Shown in pieces: positions 1-7,551 of a DNA stretch of 19,154 nucleotides. The first letter of the stretch is position 1. Every line of letters begins with the position of its first letter. The translations under genes were made by a program, and so were the position numbers. Source of the DNA: Bacillota bacterium (GTDB taxonomy: Bacteria; Bacillota; Clostridia; Peptostreptococcales; Anaerovoracaceae); contig JAEENW010000113.1 of NCBI GenBank assembly GCA_016283945.1, positions 1-19,154 on the forward strand, written 5' to 3'. The notes beneath the pieces are model-generated. The model saw nothing but the letters and a program-made list of their open reading frames with translations, did no database searches and had not been told where the DNA came from.

Positions 1-18
1 GAAGGCCGGGACCGAGTT

Positions 19-681
19 ATGGAGACTCCGCTCATCATAGACATAAGCATAGCCGCGGTCGTAGTCCTGTTCGCCGTGCTCGGAGCGGTGAGGGGCCTTA
101 TAAAGAGCCTCGCCGGACTCGCGTCGACTCTCGCGGCGGTGTTCTTCGCCTACGTGCTCTCCGGCAAGTGGGCAGAGGGCGCCATGGGGCTGATGTTCCC
201 CTCGATCAGGGAGAGCATCGCGGGCAGCATAGACTTCTCCGCCATGAGCGTGACCCTTCCCGTGGTCGGCGAGATAGGCCTGGAGAAGCTCGGGATCGAC
301 ACCGCCGGGCTCACCGAATCCGCCGCGGACAAGATCACTGAGATCGCCGTCGGCCTCATGACTCCCCTGATGAGGGTCGTGCTCTTCCTCGCGCTGCTGA
401 TAGTGTTCGTCATAGCTGCGAAGATAGTGCTCTTCCTGCTCGACAAGCTCTTCAAGCTCCCGGTGCTCAGCGCCGTGAACCGCTCGCTCGGGGCCGCCTT
501 CGGCTTCGCCGAGGGACTCATTCTGGTGCTCGCAGTCATCGCGGCCTTCAAGACCCTCGGGATAGGCTTCTTCGCGGACAACGCCCCGGGGAGCATACTG
601 CTCGGGCCTCTGATGAGCATCGATACCATACCCTTCGAGCGCATCTGGCCCATGATAAAGGACGCGGCGGACTCGATCTGA
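19..681 (+). CDS. CvpA family membrane protein
   Basis: This is a 220-residue integral membrane protein of the CvpA type (named for colicin V production; cellular role in most bacteria unclear). Hydrophobic segments lie at about residues 6-25, 28-48, 115-140 and 160-180. The family hallmark is the stretch LPVLSAVNRSLGAAFGFAEG near residue 150, which matches the usual 'N-R-x-x-G-x-x-x-G' membrane-entry motif. The short polar N-terminus running straight into a helix followed by 'RGLIKSL' is also typical, which supports the ATG at 19 although only a weak purine-rich stretch precedes it. In Clostridia such genes often sit near zapA and mutS2, but the upstream gene is outside the window. It ends 13 bases before a terminator shared with the next, opposing gene. 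Family assignment is fairly firm; biochemical function is not known. Confidence 0.8.
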   Translation: METPLIIDISIAAVVVLFAVLGAVRGLIKSLAGLASTLAAVFFAYVLSGKWAEGAMGLMFPSIRESIAGSIDFSAMSVTLPVVGEIGLEKLGIDTAGLTESAADKITEIAVGLMTPLMRVVLFLALLIVFVIAAKIVLFLLDKLFKLPVLSAVNRSLGAAFGFAEGLILVLAVIAAFKTLGIGFFADNAPGSILLGPLMSIDTIPFERIWPMIKDAADSI

Positions 682-693
682 GTCCGTGAACAG

Positions 694-731
694 AAAGAAC
701 GGCCTCCCGATCCCGGGAGGCCGTTTCTTTT
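694..731. terminator. Bidirectional intrinsic terminator between convergent genes
   Basis: A perfect 11-bp stem (AACGGCCTCCC / GGGAGGCCGTT) with a 6-base loop is flanked by AAAG on the left and TTTCTTTT on the right, so it gives a hairpin plus U-run in both directions. It sits just after the CvpA stop and 46 bases past the stop of the opposing gene. Confidence 0.9.
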
Positions 732-777
732 GCTTTATTGAGTTCCGGGGTCGGACACCGGGCTCCGCGTCGTTGGT

Positions 778-1833
778 CTACTCGATCCCGAGCAGGCGGG
801 CGGGCGTCTCCTTGAACATGACGCGGATCTCTTCGTCGCTGAAGCCCTGAGAGACGAGTTCCCTGATGAAGTTGCGTATGCTGCCCTCGTGCTCGTTGCC
901 GGGCTGCCCGGCGTCGCTGGTAACCACGAGGTGCTCGGGCCCCTTCTCCTTTATGAGCTCCTTCATGAGTCCGAAGGAGTAGCCGTAGGCGAGTATCCAG
1001 TCCTTCATGCCCGGCCAGGGGACTATCGCGGCCGAGGAGAACTCCAGATAGGCTCCGAGCTCTATCATCTCGCGGGCTTCATCCGGAGTGACCATGGTGA
1101 GCTCCTGGGTGCAGTGGTCGATGCAGACCTTTATGTCCATGCCGCGCTTCTTTATGTATCTGAGCAGGTCGAACTTCTCCGCGTTGGATACGTGGGAGCA
1201 GGAAAGGCAGGTCCTGTCGCCGCGGGAGTTCGCGTTGAAATCCGCCATCATGTCGAGGACCTTTGTCATCTCTTCCGTGAGAGTCCCTCTGCCGTCGCTG
1301 ACTCTGATGCCGCCCTCCCTGCCGAGCAGGCGGTACTGGTGAGCCGCGTCGGAGGAGGGGAGCCATACCATCTTGCACCTGCCGTACTCGAGCGCGCTCT
1401 TCACCGCGGCGGGATTGATGCCGCCTGAAGGATAATTGAGTACGATGCCTCCGTAGAGCTCCGCGGGGCGGAAATCCTCTCCGAAGCTGTTGCCGGCGGC
1501 CATCATTCCGATCATGTCCTCGATGATGATGGCGGCGTTGTTGGTCTTTCCGTTGAGATCCTTGAAGACCAGGGCTTTCATGCGCATCTCGCCCGCCTTT
1601 ATCGCGGTGTCGATGAGCTTCGGCCTGCCGGGGAGCCAGCCGCTCGAGGGAGCTCCGTGCAGATGGATGTCAATGCCGCCCTCGATGAGGGCGTCGACGT
1701 GCTCCTTCTCGACCGGGAGGCCCGGGTCAAAGTATTTGTACGGCCATACGGGGTCGGTGCGTTTGCTGAGTTCCTCCTCCGTTATGACCCTCCCGAACCT
1801 GAGATTCTTCCAATCGTCGTACTGATCAGCCAT
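778..1833 (-). CDS. DUF6282-like amidohydrolase-fold protein
   Basis: This 351-residue soluble protein looks like a TIM-barrel metal-dependent hydrolase of the amidohydrolase superfamily, closest in style to the DUF6282 group; its substrate is unknown. Visible candidate metal and active-site residues are the HxH pair at H57/H59 (DIHLHGAPS), K91 (VFKDLNGKT), H214 (SCSHVSN), H240 (CIDHCTQE) and D307 (VTSDAGQPGN), in the order expected for the superfamily. There is no signal peptide. The start is supported by AAAGGAG five bases upstream of the ATG. A TTGACA-17-TAATAA promoter lies about 60 bases upstream, between two operator-like sites shared with the divergent MarR gene, so MarR control is likely. 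The nearby AbgA-like hydrolase suggests degradation of an amide-linked or cyclic small molecule, but that is inference. The superfamily is fairly secure; the exact family is less so. Confidence 0.68.
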   Translation of the reverse strand: MADQYDDWKNLRFGRVITEEELSKRTDPVWPYKYFDPGLPVEKEHVDALIEGGIDIHLHGAPSSGWLPGRPKLIDTAIKAGEMRMKALVFKDLNGKTNNAAIIIEDMIGMMAAGNSFGEDFRPAELYGGIVLNYPSGGINPAAVKSALEYGRCKMVWLPSSDAAHQYRLLGREGGIRVSDGRGTLTEEMTKVLDMMADFNANSRGDRTCLSCSHVSNAEKFDLLRYIKKRGMDIKVCIDHCTQELTMVTPDEAREMIELGAYLEFSSAAIVPWPGMKDWILAYGYSFGLMKELIKEKGPEHLVVTSDAGQPGNEHEGSIRNFIRELVSQGFSDEEIRVMFKETPARLLGIE

Positions 1834-1863
1834 GATGCTCCTTTCCCGGCCGGAGACCGGATA

Positions 1864-1878
1864 GTTTTGGATTAAAAC
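1864..1878. promoter_or_regulatory. Operator-like site 1 (probable MarR site)
   Basis: GTTTTGGATTAAAAC is a 5-5-5 inverted repeat just downstream of the predicted start point of the leftward DUF6282-like gene. Continued to the right it reads AAAACTGTTT (1874-1883), whose exact reverse complement occurs at 1919-1928. Binding here would block the leftward transcript. Confidence 0.6.
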
Positions 1879-1890
1879 TGTTTATGGCCT

Positions 1891-1920
1891 ATTATTAGCA
1901 AGGATATGTTTTGCTGTCAA
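1891..1920 (-). promoter_or_regulatory. Promoter of the DUF6282-like gene
   Basis: On the minus strand TTGACA (1920-1915, a perfect -35) is followed after 17 bases by TAATAA (1897-1892) as the -10. The expected start point is near 1885, giving a leader of about 50 bases. The -35 overlaps the AAACAGTTTT arm of the operator-like repeat. Confidence 0.75.
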
Positions 1921-1923
1921 ACA

Positions 1924-1938
1924 GTTTTGAAACAAAAC
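1924..1938. promoter_or_regulatory. Operator-like site 2 (probable MarR site)
   Basis: GTTTTGAAACAAAAC has the same 5-5-5 structure as site 1, and the two centres are exactly 60 bases apart. Read on the minus strand it matches site 1 as GTTTTG-N4-AAAACTGTTT, so the two copies face each other. It overlaps the -35 of the marR-type gene and adjoins the -35 of the leftward gene. Confidence 0.6.
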
Positions 1939-1954
1939 AATATACCGTCATAAT
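1927..1954 (+). promoter_or_regulatory. Promoter of the MarR gene
   Basis: TTGAAA (1927-1932) and CATAAT (1949-1954) are separated by 16 bases. The -35 is embedded in operator-like site 2, which would allow autorepression. The leader is about 80 bases. Confidence 0.6.
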
Positions 1955-2043
1955 TATTTTTTATTGAAAGGATGGGAACCGGAGCATATATTAATGATTG
2001 TCAGGAATGCCCGGATGGTCCGGAAGCTAAGAGAGGACGGGAT

Positions 2044-2469
2044 ATGAGCTCTGAGAGACTGTATCAGCTGCTTCCAATGCTGTATGACGCCATGAGGAAG
2101 CAGCTCGGCGACAAAAGGGAGGAATGCGGATTTCTCCGCGGGCAGCCCAGGATGCTGGACTATGTGTATCATCACGACGGCTGCATCCAGAGGGAGATGT
2201 GCGACGCGTTCTCGCTGGAGGCTTCCACGGTAAGCAACATACTCGCTGTCATGGAAAAGGACGGCCTCATACTCAGAAAGCGCAATCCCGCGTCCTCGCG
2301 CGAGGTGAACGTGTTCATCACAGGGAAGGGCAGAGAGGTGCAGCAGCGCCTCGAAAGGGTCTACGAATGGATGGAAGCTGCCGCCTTCGAGGGCTTCAGC
2401 GCGGATGAGAAGGAACGCTTCCTAAGAGACTTCGCGGCCGTGACGGAGAATATGATGAAAAGCAGATGA
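2044..2469 (+). CDS. MarR family transcriptional regulator
   Basis: This 141-residue cytoplasmic DNA-binding protein has the MarR winged-helix layout. An N-terminal helix is followed by the winged HTH (about residues 40-95), with recognition-helix text 'LEASTVSNILAVMEKDGLI', a wing 'RKRNPASSREVNVFITGKG', and a C-terminal dimerisation helix. An earlier in-frame ATG at 1972 was not chosen because its AAAGG abuts the start codon; the ATG at 2044 has GAGAGGA six bases upstream and begins the conserved part. Family members bind palindromes as dimers and usually release DNA on binding a small ligand. The two 15-bp inverted repeats in the divergent promoter region are the obvious targets, so autorepression plus control of the DUF6282-like gene is the simplest reading. 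The ligand is unknown. Confidence 0.85.
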   Translation: MSSERLYQLLPMLYDAMRKQLGDKREECGFLRGQPRMLDYVYHHDGCIQREMCDAFSLEASTVSNILAVMEKDGLILRKRNPASSREVNVFITGKGREVQQRLERVYEWMEAAAFEGFSADEKERFLRDFAAVTENMMKSR

Positions 2470-2471
2470 TC

Positions 2472-2500
2472 AAAAGCCCCGCCTCGCGGCGGGGCTTTTT
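2472..2500. terminator. Bidirectional intrinsic terminator
   Basis: A perfect 12-bp stem AAAAGCCCCGCC / GGCGGGGCTTTT with a TCGC loop starts two bases after the MarR stop. A-run and T-run flanks make it usable by both the MarR transcript and the opposing M20 transcript. Confidence 0.92.
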
Positions 2501-2563
2501 CATGCGTTTTTTGGGGGAAGACCGATAACAACATCCGATGCTTGAGAGTGCAGGCGTAGGTTC

Positions 2564-3928
2564 TCACCTTCCCATCAGATGGAGCGCAGCGCCGCAGAAG
2601 AACTTGGCGCCGTTCAGAAGGTCGGCCTCGTCGATATCGAAGCCCGTGCCGTGGAATACATCCGGGAATTCCGTCAGGCAGTGGAAGAAGCAGCTCTTCC
2701 CGCCGTGCTGCGCGACGCGCATTGCCATAAAGGAATAGTCCTCGGAATTATTGCCGGGAGCCGGACCGGCGACGATCATTCCGAGTTTTTCGCGCGCCAT
2801 CTTCGCCAGCTCGTCCACGAACTCGGGGGTATCCAGCATGACGGCGGCGGTCGCTCCCATCATCCTGATCTCGTATCCGCAGCCGTGCATCGCGGCAGCG
2901 TGCTCTATGATCCTGCGGGCATAGGCCTCGTTGTACTCGAGAGCCTCCTGAGTGTAGCCTCTCAGCTCCATCACTATCTTCACCCTGTCGCAGACTACGT
3001 TGCGTCCGGAGCCCGCCTCTATCTGCCCGACATTTATCCTGCTGTCGCCCAATGACGTCCTGGGTATGGCATAGATAGCCTGGCTCGCGGCAAGAGCGGC
3101 AAGCAGGGCGTTGTTCCCGCTCTCAGGGTGCATCGCGTGTGCGGCTTTCCCGTAGAACCAGACGTCCAGTTTGGCGTTGGCCACGTTCCGTGCGTAGGCG
3201 AGGCCGATCTGCGGCTTGCCCAGCTTCGCGGCCTCTTCGTTCGCGCGCACTCCGATCTCGTAGTCTTCCTCCGTGTTCCTGTCGTACATGTGGATACCTA
3301 TCACGTAGTCCACGTCGTCGAGTATGCCGGACTCCGCTATGCCTCTCGCTCCGCGCACTCCCTCCTCGGCGGGCTGGAAGACGATCTTGACCGTGCCGCA
3401 GAGCTCGTCCCTGAACTTCATGAGGGTCTCGGCGACGGTCATTCCTACCGTGGCGTGCCCGTCATGGCCGCAGGCGTGCATCTCGCCGTCGTTTACGGAG
3501 CTGTAGCCTCCTGCGTAGGGCTTATGCCCGGGCGTTCTGTCCTCAAAGACCCCGAGCGCGTCTATGTCCTGGCGGAAAGCTATGACGGGGCCGGGGCGGC
3601 TGGTATCGATGATCCCGATGACGCCGGTAAAGCCGTCCCTGAACTTCTCGGCGTAGGGGAGTATCGCCCCCTGATCCAGAGCTCTCTGATATACCCTGTC
3701 GAGCTCGTCCTGATCGGGCAGCCCCATGCGCGCGTCGGCCTTGAAGCATTCGCTGCCCATGAGGACTCTGTCCATGCCGAGCCTGACGAGATGGTCCGCT
3801 ATGATGGAGCAGGTCCTGACCTCGTGCCATCCCGCTTCGGCGTATTTGTGGAAATCGCGCCTGCGCTCTTTCATCCACTCAGCCCTGCTGTCAATGTATG
3901 CGCAGATATCCTGATAGATCTTCTCCAT
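2564..3928 (-). CDS. M20 family amidohydrolase, AbgA-like
   Basis: This 454-residue cytoplasmic dinuclear metallohydrolase belongs to the M20D/AbgA branch (E. coli AbgA is a subunit of p-aminobenzoyl-glutamate hydrolase). The conserved elements appear in order: DIDALGV (121-127), HACGHDGHAT (151-160, with C153, H155 and H158), PAEEGVRGARG (187-196, with E188/E189), IGIHMY (H213), KAAHAMHPESGNNA (H264/H267 of the dimerisation lid), NSEDYSFM and FHGTGFDIDE (H426). All expected metal ligands seem present. Length fits AbgA, and there is no signal peptide. The ATG has GAGGAG about 11 bases upstream, a somewhat long gap. It converges on marR. It may act on an aminoacyl-aminobenzoate or similar N-acyl amino acid. 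The AbgA-like branch is likely, the true substrate unproven; no AbgB partner is in the window. Confidence 0.85.
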   Translation of the reverse strand: MEKIYQDICAYIDSRAEWMKERRRDFHKYAEAGWHEVRTCSIIADHLVRLGMDRVLMGSECFKADARMGLPDQDELDRVYQRALDQGAILPYAEKFRDGFTGVIGIIDTSRPGPVIAFRQDIDALGVFEDRTPGHKPYAGGYSSVNDGEMHACGHDGHATVGMTVAETLMKFRDELCGTVKIVFQPAEEGVRGARGIAESGILDDVDYVIGIHMYDRNTEEDYEIGVRANEEAAKLGKPQIGLAYARNVANAKLDVWFYGKAAHAMHPESGNNALLAALAASQAIYAIPRTSLGDSRINVGQIEAGSGRNVVCDRVKIVMELRGYTQEALEYNEAYARRIIEHAAAMHGCGYEIRMMGATAAVMLDTPEFVDELAKMAREKLGMIVAGPAPGNNSEDYSFMAMRVAQHGGKSCFFHCLTEFPDVFHGTGFDIDEADLLNGAKFFCGAALHLMGR

Positions 3929-3959
3929 GTGGTGCAGCTCCTCTCTCGATAGCCTGATG

Positions 3960-3975
3960 GCGGCCGGACGGCCGC
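3960..3975. repeat. Perfect GC palindrome in the M20 leader
   Basis: GCGGCC-GGAC-GGCCGC lies between the predicted start point (about 3982) and the ribosome binding site of the leftward M20 gene, so it would form a stem near the 5' end of that mRNA. On the plus strand it is followed by TTTATTTT and could also stop antisense transcription leaving the M20 gene. Confidence 0.5.
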
Positions 3976-3988
3976 TTTATTTTAATAC

Positions 3989-3994
3989 ATTATA
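3989..3994 (-). promoter_or_regulatory. -10 element of the M20 gene
   Basis: On the minus strand a perfect TATAAT lies about 60 bases upstream of the M20 ATG. I see no good -35 at 17 bases, so it may be weak or need an activator. Confidence 0.45.
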
Positions 3995-4073
3995 ACTCAT
4001 TTCTGGCGGCAGCGGCGCCTGGACACTTTTTATGCCGCCCCCTGCATTTACTGTGACTGAGAGCCCCGGAATG

Positions 4074-4082
4074 TGCTATTAT
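4074..4082 (+). promoter_or_regulatory. Extended -10 promoter of the SLH protein gene
   Basis: TGcTATTAT is an extended -10; GTGACT at 4053-4058 is a possible poor -35 at 18 bases. The expected start point is near 4089, leaving a leader of about 90 bases. Confidence 0.6.
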
Positions 4083-4105
4083 ACATAACACAATAATTAT
4101 ACGTT

Positions 4106-4138
4106 CCCGGAAGTCCGCGTGTGGGGCGCGGCGCCGGG
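4106..4138 (+). other. Structured 5' leader of the SLH protein mRNA
   Basis: Nested stems CCCGG/CCGGG (4106-4110 with 4134-4138) and CCGCG/CGCGG (4115-4119 with 4127-4131) enclose a TGTGGGG loop. No T-run follows, so it is not a terminator. It matches no riboswitch class that I recognise. Confidence 0.35.
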
Positions 4139-4180
4139 TCCGTATAGAACCAGGTCCATATCCAAACGGAGGAAAACACA

Positions 4181-7100
4181 ATGCTCAAAAGATCGATCAG
4201 CTTGCTCGTGGCTCTTGCCATGGCATTCTGTCTGGTCCCGCTCGGGTCTCCCGCGTCAGCGGCGGAGGCGCCCGAAGGCCTCGTCGTCACAGGCGGGGTA
4301 AGGGGGACCGATTACACCTACGAGAACGGTCAGGTCACGATCCTGAAGAACGGATCGTACGGGCTGTCCATGGCGGAAGGCTTCGATACGACAGCGGACC
4401 GCGTCATGATAGGCCAGCTCAACGGAAACGACAAGCCCGATGAGGTCACTCTGACGCTGCACTCAGTCTGCATCGAGGTGCCGGACGACGGCATCGACGA
4501 CTGCGACGAGGACGACTACATGGATCAGGAGTGGGCGATAGGCTGCTGCGAGGGCTCGCTCGAGCTCAGCATAGTCCTTGACGGGGAGAACGTCCTCACC
4601 GCTCCGTCTGCCCCGCTGAGCCCCGTCAGGCTCACTGTAGACTTCATCTTCTCTTCCGCGAACGGAAGCGATGACGACAGCCTCACTCTCACGGCGAGCA
4701 ACCCCACCGACGAATACGACAACAAGCTTCCCAGCAACAGCGTCACGGTCGAGTCCGGAACCGTCTCCCTCAACGATCTGTGCGTCGAGAACGACGACGG
4801 CATCATCGAGGTAAAGGGCGGCGAGCTCAAGGTGGATTCGCCCTACACCGGCATTTATTCCAACAACGGCATAAAGATCTCCGGAGGAAAGCTCTCAGTG
4901 GCGGCTACCGGAGAGGATGCCACCGGCATCTTCCTCGTGGGAGCCAAGGCCAGCAGCGACACCGGCATCGAGATCAGCGGCGGAGAGCTCAGCGTGGTCT
5001 GCGCCGGCTCCGCGGCGATCTACGCGGGAGACATCGACGAGGACTACGATCCCGAAGAGGACGACGAGCCCTGGGGCGGCACCCAGAACATCGTCGTCAG
5101 CGGCGACGACACCCTCGTGGAGATCGAGGGCGGCACGGTCGCCGGCATCTACCTGCAGGATTCGTCCCTCACCATTGAAGGGGGCACCGTGCGCGTGTCC
5201 GGAACTCCGCAGGGCATCAAGGCTACGGCTTACAGCGGCGGCATCGCGATGAACGGCGGAGAGCTCGAGGTCGATTCCGGCAGGGCGGCCATCACCCTCG
5301 TCGATCCCGAAAAAGCTTCCTTCACCGTAGCGGACGACTCTGAGTACGCTCACAAGAGCTACGACGGGGAGAGCGCGGACGGACGCGAAGAGGCAGAGGA
5401 TCCGGAGCTCCTCGGAGAAGCGGCTGCGGACAGTCCGCAGGTATCCAAAAAGTACGTGCTCATCACCCCGGCCTGGCCGATCAGCTACGAGCTCGGAGAG
5501 GGAGCGCTTCCCGAAGGCGAAGAGAATCCCGAAAAGTACAGCAGGGTCGACAGCTTCACCCTGACCGATCCCGAGGGCAGGGAAGGCGAGTTCAGCTTCA
5601 CCGGCTGGACCGGCACAGAGCTTAAGGACCCGGCCACCCCGGTCAGCGTCGCCGAGGGCAGCAGCGGAGAGCGCAGCTACACCGCGAACTACGAGCCCGT
5701 CATGTACGAGGTCAGATTCGTGGACGACGACGGAAAGACCGCCATCGGCGAGCCCGCCGAGTACGCCTACGGAACTCCTTCCGGACAGATAGACGTCCCT
5801 GAAGACCCTGTCAAGAAAGAGGACGAGGTATTCACCTACGAGTTCGAGGGCTGGGACCCCGAGCTCGGCGACGTCACCGGCGACGCGGTATACACCGCGG
5901 TCTACAAGACGGCCGAGAAGGAGGTCGAGATCAGGTACGAGGCGGCGGAAGGCGGCAGCGTGAGCAGCGCCTCCGAGACTGTCAAGGTGCAGAGCGGCGA
6001 GGCCGCCGGCTCCGAAGCTGCGGCAGAGGAAGGCTGGAGGTTCTCCGGCTGGACCGATGAGCAGGGCAACGAGGTATCCGAAGACGAGGCCTTCGTGCCC
6101 GGGAAGGCTGACGGCATTTATCAGGCCGCGGTCTACACCGCCAACTTCACCGCCATCGACCACATCAAGGCGAAAGTCATCTTCAAGGTCTACGACGGCG
6201 AGTGGGACGAGGGCGGAGACGACGACATCACCGTAGAGCTCGACGTCCTGGAGGGCGAGAAGCTCGAGCTCAAGGCGGACGACATCCCCTCAGCCGGCAA
6301 GGCTCCCGCCGAGGGCTTTGAGGAGGGCGCCTGGGACGAGGAGCCCGTTCCCGCCGAGCTCGCGGACGGAGACGTCGTGAGATACTCCTACAGATACAAG
6401 AAGACCGAGACCCATGAGGATCCGGTCGAGCCCGAGGAGCCGAAGACCGTAACGGCGCAGGTGACCTTCAAGGTCGTTAACGGAAGCTGGAACGACGGCA
6501 GCGCGGAGGATAAGGCGCTCGAGTTCAGCGGCAAGGCCGGCGAGGAGCTGGTCGTCAAGAAGGCCGACGTTCCCGCGGCCGGAAGCAAGCCCGCCTCCGG
6601 ATACAAGGCCGGAGCCTGGGACGAGGATCCCGCGGGGCAGGCAGTCGCCAGCGGCTCCGCGATGACGTTCACCTATACCTACGCGAAGAAGAGCGGCAGC
6701 ACCGGCGGTGGCGGCGGAACTCCGGCCGATCTCAACGGCGACGATCACCGCGCGTACATCAAGGGATACCCTGACGGGAGCGTCGGCCCTGACAGGAACA
6801 TCACCAGGGCCGAGATATCCACGATATTCTTCAGACTGCTCACCGACAGGGCCGCGAGGAAGAACCTCAGCACCGAGAACTCCTTCAGCGACGTGGATGA
6901 GGACGCCTGGTACAACACGGCGGTCTCAACCATGGCGGCCATGGGCATCGTCAGCGGCTACGGGGACGGCAGCTTCAGACCTGACGCCCCGATCACCAGG
7001 GCCGAGCTCGCCGTGATGGCAGCCCGCTTCGACAGGGACGCCGGAGCTCCCGTGAGCAGCTTCGACGACGTAGTCGGCCACTGGGCTCAGAGCGATATCG

Positions 7101-7384
7101 CAAAGGCCGCTCAGAACGGCTGGGTCAAGGGCTATGAGGACGGCAGCTTCAAGCCCGACGCCCCGATCACCAGGGCTGAGGCCATAACCCTCATCAACAG
7201 GGTGCTCGGCAGGGCGCCCGAGACCGGGGACGACCTCCTCGACGGAATGGTCACCTGGTCCGACAACCTCCCCTCCGCCTGGTACTACCTGGCGATCCAG
7301 GAAGCCGGAAACGGCCACGAGTACAGGGAGAAGAAGGGCGGCTTCGAGACCTGGACAAAGCTCCTCGACGCAGATATGCGCTGA
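4181..7384 (+). CDS. Secreted SLH-domain surface protein
   Basis: This 1067-residue acidic exported protein begins with a signal peptide (positive MLKR, hydrophobic core, cleavage likely after SPASA near residue 28). Residues about 30-400 hold repeated 'GGxLxV' strands (GGELKVDS, GGKLSVAA, GGELSVVC, GGTVRVSG, GGELEVDS), suggesting a beta-helix-like fold. Residues about 430-660 carry three InlB B-repeat/Flg_new-like units ending in FTGWTG..YTANY, FEGWDP..YTAVY and FSGWTD..YTANF. Two homologous repeats of about 80 residues follow (about 662-742 and 757-837; KVYDGEWDEG and KVVNGSWNDG types). After a GGGGG linker come three SLH units (about 853-888, 902-951, 960-1010), which in this family bind pyruvylated secondary cell-wall polymer. 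GGAGG lies eight bases before the ATG. It has its own promoter and terminator. Its role is probably adhesion or cell-surface structure; no catalytic domain is seen. Confidence 0.88.
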   Translation: MLKRSISLLVALAMAFCLVPLGSPASAAEAPEGLVVTGGVRGTDYTYENGQVTILKNGSYGLSMAEGFDTTADRVMIGQLNGNDKPDEVTLTLHSVCIEVPDDGIDDCDEDDYMDQEWAIGCCEGSLELSIVLDGENVLTAPSAPLSPVRLTVDFIFSSANGSDDDSLTLTASNPTDEYDNKLPSNSVTVESGTVSLNDLCVENDDGIIEVKGGELKVDSPYTGIYSNNGIKISGGKLSVAATGEDATGIFLVGAKASSDTGIEISGGELSVVCAGSAAIYAGDIDEDYDPEEDDEPWGGTQNIVVSGDDTLVEIEGGTVAGIYLQDSSLTIEGGTVRVSGTPQGIKATAYSGGIAMNGGELEVDSGRAAITLVDPEKASFTVADDSEYAHKSYDGESADGREEAEDPELLGEAAADSPQVSKKYVLITPAWPISYELGEGALPEGEENPEKYSRVDSFTLTDPEGREGEFSFTGWTGTELKDPATPVSVAEGSSGERSYTANYEPVMYEVRFVDDDGKTAIGEPAEYAYGTPSGQIDVPEDPVKKEDEVFTYEFEGWDPELGDVTGDAVYTAVYKTAEKEVEIRYEAAEGGSVSSASETVKVQSGEAAGSEAAAEEGWRFSGWTDEQGNEVSEDEAFVPGKADGIYQAAVYTANFTAIDHIKAKVIFKVYDGEWDEGGDDDITVELDVLEGEKLELKADDIPSAGKAPAEGFEEGAWDEEPVPAELADGDVVRYSYRYKKTETHEDPVEPEEPKTVTAQVTFKVVNGSWNDGSAEDKALEFSGKAGEELVVKKADVPAAGSKPASGYKAGAWDEDPAGQAVASGSAMTFTYTYAKKSGSTGGGGGTPADLNGDDHRAYIKGYPDGSVGPDRNITRAEISTIFFRLLTDRAARKNLSTENSFSDVDEDAWYNTAVSTMAAMGIVSGYGDGSFRPDAPITRAELAVMAARFDRDAGAPVSSFDDVVGHWAQSDIAKAAQNGWVKGYEDGSFKPDAPITRAEAITLINRVLGRAPETGDDLLDGMVTWSDNLPSAWYYLAIQEAGNGHEYREKKGGFETWTKLLDADMR

Positions 7385-7405
7385 CGGTCAGAGCGTGAAA
7401 ACATC

Positions 7406-7447
7406 AGGCCTTCAGTTCCTCCTTCGCGGGGGAACTGAAGGCCTTTT
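7406..7447 (+). terminator. Intrinsic terminator of the SLH protein gene
   Basis: A 14-bp stem AGGCCTTCAGTTCC / GGAACTGAAGGCCT is extended by T-G, C-G and C-G pairs to a TTCGC loop and is followed by TTTT. It lies 22 bases after the stop codon. Confidence 0.88.
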
Positions 7448-7452
7448 GCCGT

Positions 7453-7469
7453 CAGAGGCGGAGCCTCTG
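7453..7469. repeat. Short perfect hairpin
   Basis: CAGAGGC-GGA-GCCTCTG has no T-run. It immediately follows the SLH gene terminator. Function unknown. Confidence 0.4.
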
Positions 7470-7522
7470 CCGAAAACCCCTCAAAAACGCGCCGTTTGAA
7501 CAGAAAACAGCTTGATTTGATG

Positions 7523-7551
7523 TTGTTTTCCGCGCTTTCTTGTGTTATTAT
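7523..7551 (+). promoter_or_regulatory. Promoter of ppdK
   Basis: TTGTTT (7523-7528), a 17-base spacer and TATTAT (7546-7551) preceded by TG (extended -10). The expected start point is near 7558, giving a leader of about 74 bases. Confidence 0.7.

Noticed and set aside
1..40. Possible 3' end of an upstream gene overlapping the CvpA start (frame 2, TAG at 38-40)
   Set aside because: Only about a dozen codons are visible, too few to recognise or support a gene.
1972..2043. Earlier in-frame ATG for the MarR gene, adding 24 residues
   Set aside because: The purine run AAAGG touches the ATG with no spacer, and the extra residues are not MarR-like; the ATG at 2044 has a well-spaced RBS.
4090..4180. 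Riboswitch in the SLH gene leader
   Set aside because: The nested stems are real but match no class I know, and there is no alternative terminator or RBS-sequestering arm.
4895..6163. Minus-strand open frame of 422 codons opposite the SLH gene
   Set aside because: Antisense shadow of repetitive acidic coding sequence; no signal peptide or known motif, and no promoter or RBS of its own.
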